DNA from: an uncultured Duganella sp.
Lineage (GTDB): Bacteria; Pseudomonadota; Gammaproteobacteria; Burkholderiales; Burkholderiaceae
Direction of reading: 5' to 3'
Assembly (NCBI GenBank): GCA_946482635.1
Contig: CAMLSG010000301.1
Span: forward strand, 1-5,067
DNA length: 5,067 nt
Within the stretch, counting starts at the first letter, position 1. The number at the start of each line of letters is the position of its first letter. The position numbers and the translations under genes are program-made. This document shows, one piece after another, positions 5,013 to 5,067 of this stretch. The notes below the pieces were generated by a model. The model was given only the letters and a program-made list of their open reading frames with translations, was not told the origin of the DNA and made no database searches.

Positions 5013-5067
5013 TTGACGTCCCCCCCGCCCTAAAGGACGGGGATTCCTGCTTCCAGCGTCGCACGTC
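5013..5067 (-). mobile_element. Right end of an IS200/IS605-family (IS1341-type) TnpB element, partial
   Basis: Read on the minus strand, this stretch has the order I know from right ends of TnpB-encoding IS200/IS605-family elements: GAAGCAGGAATCCCC, then a hairpin with a CTTTAG turn, then a G-run and a GACGTCAA terminus. Reductase coding sequence resumes directly after it. The junction is placed between 5013 and 5012 because the following C plus TCAAGT would restore an Ile-Ser-Ser reading typical of the reductase family. The exact base could shift by one to three. The body of the element and its left end lie beyond the window. The call rests on remembered similarity and on the abrupt loss of reductase homology. 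Confidence 0.6.
5030..5067 (-). CDS. tnpB: TnpB C-terminus (partial, last 11 codons)
   Basis: In this frame the last codons read RATLEAGIPVL followed by TAG at 5032-5030. An EAGIP-hydrophobic-Leu ending just inside the terminal hairpin is common in TnpB proteins (RNA-guided nucleases of IS200/IS605-family elements). Only the non-catalytic tail is visible, so nothing can be said about whether the nuclease is intact. The stop lies 17 bases before the presumed element end, so the coding sequence overlaps the guide-RNA scaffold, as is normal for this family. Confidence 0.45.
   Translation of the reverse strand, partial: RATLEAGIPVL

Larger units (their letters stand above)
4993..5067 (-). ncRNA. 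3' part of a TnpB omega RNA (reRNA) with its guide segment in the reductase gene
   Basis: In TnpB elements the guide RNA is transcribed across the right end. Its scaffold ends at the element boundary and the flanking host sequence acts as guide. Here the scaffold's last hairpin pairs 5042-5035 with 5030-5023 (eight pairs, one G-U) around a UUUA loop, followed by a G-rich linker and GACGUCAA to 5013. The guide would begin at 5012 and run into the reductase gene, to about 4993 if 16-20 nt long. That the G-U pair forms only in minus-strand RNA agrees with this orientation. The promoter and 5' scaffold are outside the window. Expression is inferred. Confidence 0.45.

Noticed and set aside
1..5067. 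CRISPR array, tRNA or rRNA genes
   Set aside because: No regularly spaced repeats, cloverleaf sequences or ribosomal RNA segments were seen on either strand.
1..5067. Classical arsenic-resistance operon around the ArsC-like gene
   Set aside because: No ArsR-type regulator or ArsB/Acr3 transporter is present on either side, and the catalytic Cys is absent.

Overview
The window looks like chromosomal DNA of a betaproteobacterium. The base composition is GC-rich (about 60% by eye), the codons favour G/C in third position, and the gene types recall Oxalobacteraceae such as Massilia or Duganella. That placement is inference, because no phylogenetic marker gene is present.

Layout. (1) Positions 1-511, minus strand: the N-terminal part of a secreted family 43 glycoside hydrolase (arabinan-degrading type), running off the left edge. 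(2) 512-647: a divergent intergenic region with a nested inverted repeat. (3) 648-2213, plus strand: two closely spaced genes. The first encodes a low-molecular-weight-phosphatase/ArsC-type protein whose catalytic cysteine is replaced by serine. The second encodes a secreted HEXXH zinc metallopeptidase-like protein. A nested hairpin spans the 12-nt gap between them. (4) 2229-4542, minus strand, convergent to the previous pair: a two-gene unit transcribed right to left. It encodes a secreted ankyrin-type repeat protein with a C-terminal beta-rich domain, then a small secreted four-cysteine protein of unknown function. A perfect 13-bp inverted repeat sits at the promoter and start codon of the first gene. 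(5) 4634-5012, minus strand: the C-terminal half of a short-chain dehydrogenase/reductase. (6) 5013-5067: what appears to be the right end of an IS200/IS605 (IS1341-type) TnpB element, which has split the reductase gene. This end carries the last codons of tnpB and the 3' hairpin of its omega/reRNA. The reductase sequence would then be the RNA's native guide segment.

Four of the genes encode proteins with predicted signal peptides (glycoside hydrolase, metallopeptidase, ankyrin protein, four-cysteine protein), so much of the window concerns envelope or extracellular functions. No common pathway joins the units. The observations most worth following are the TnpB/omega-RNA junction inside the reductase gene, the Cys-to-Ser ArsC-like protein, and the perfect dyad controlling the ankyrin operon.
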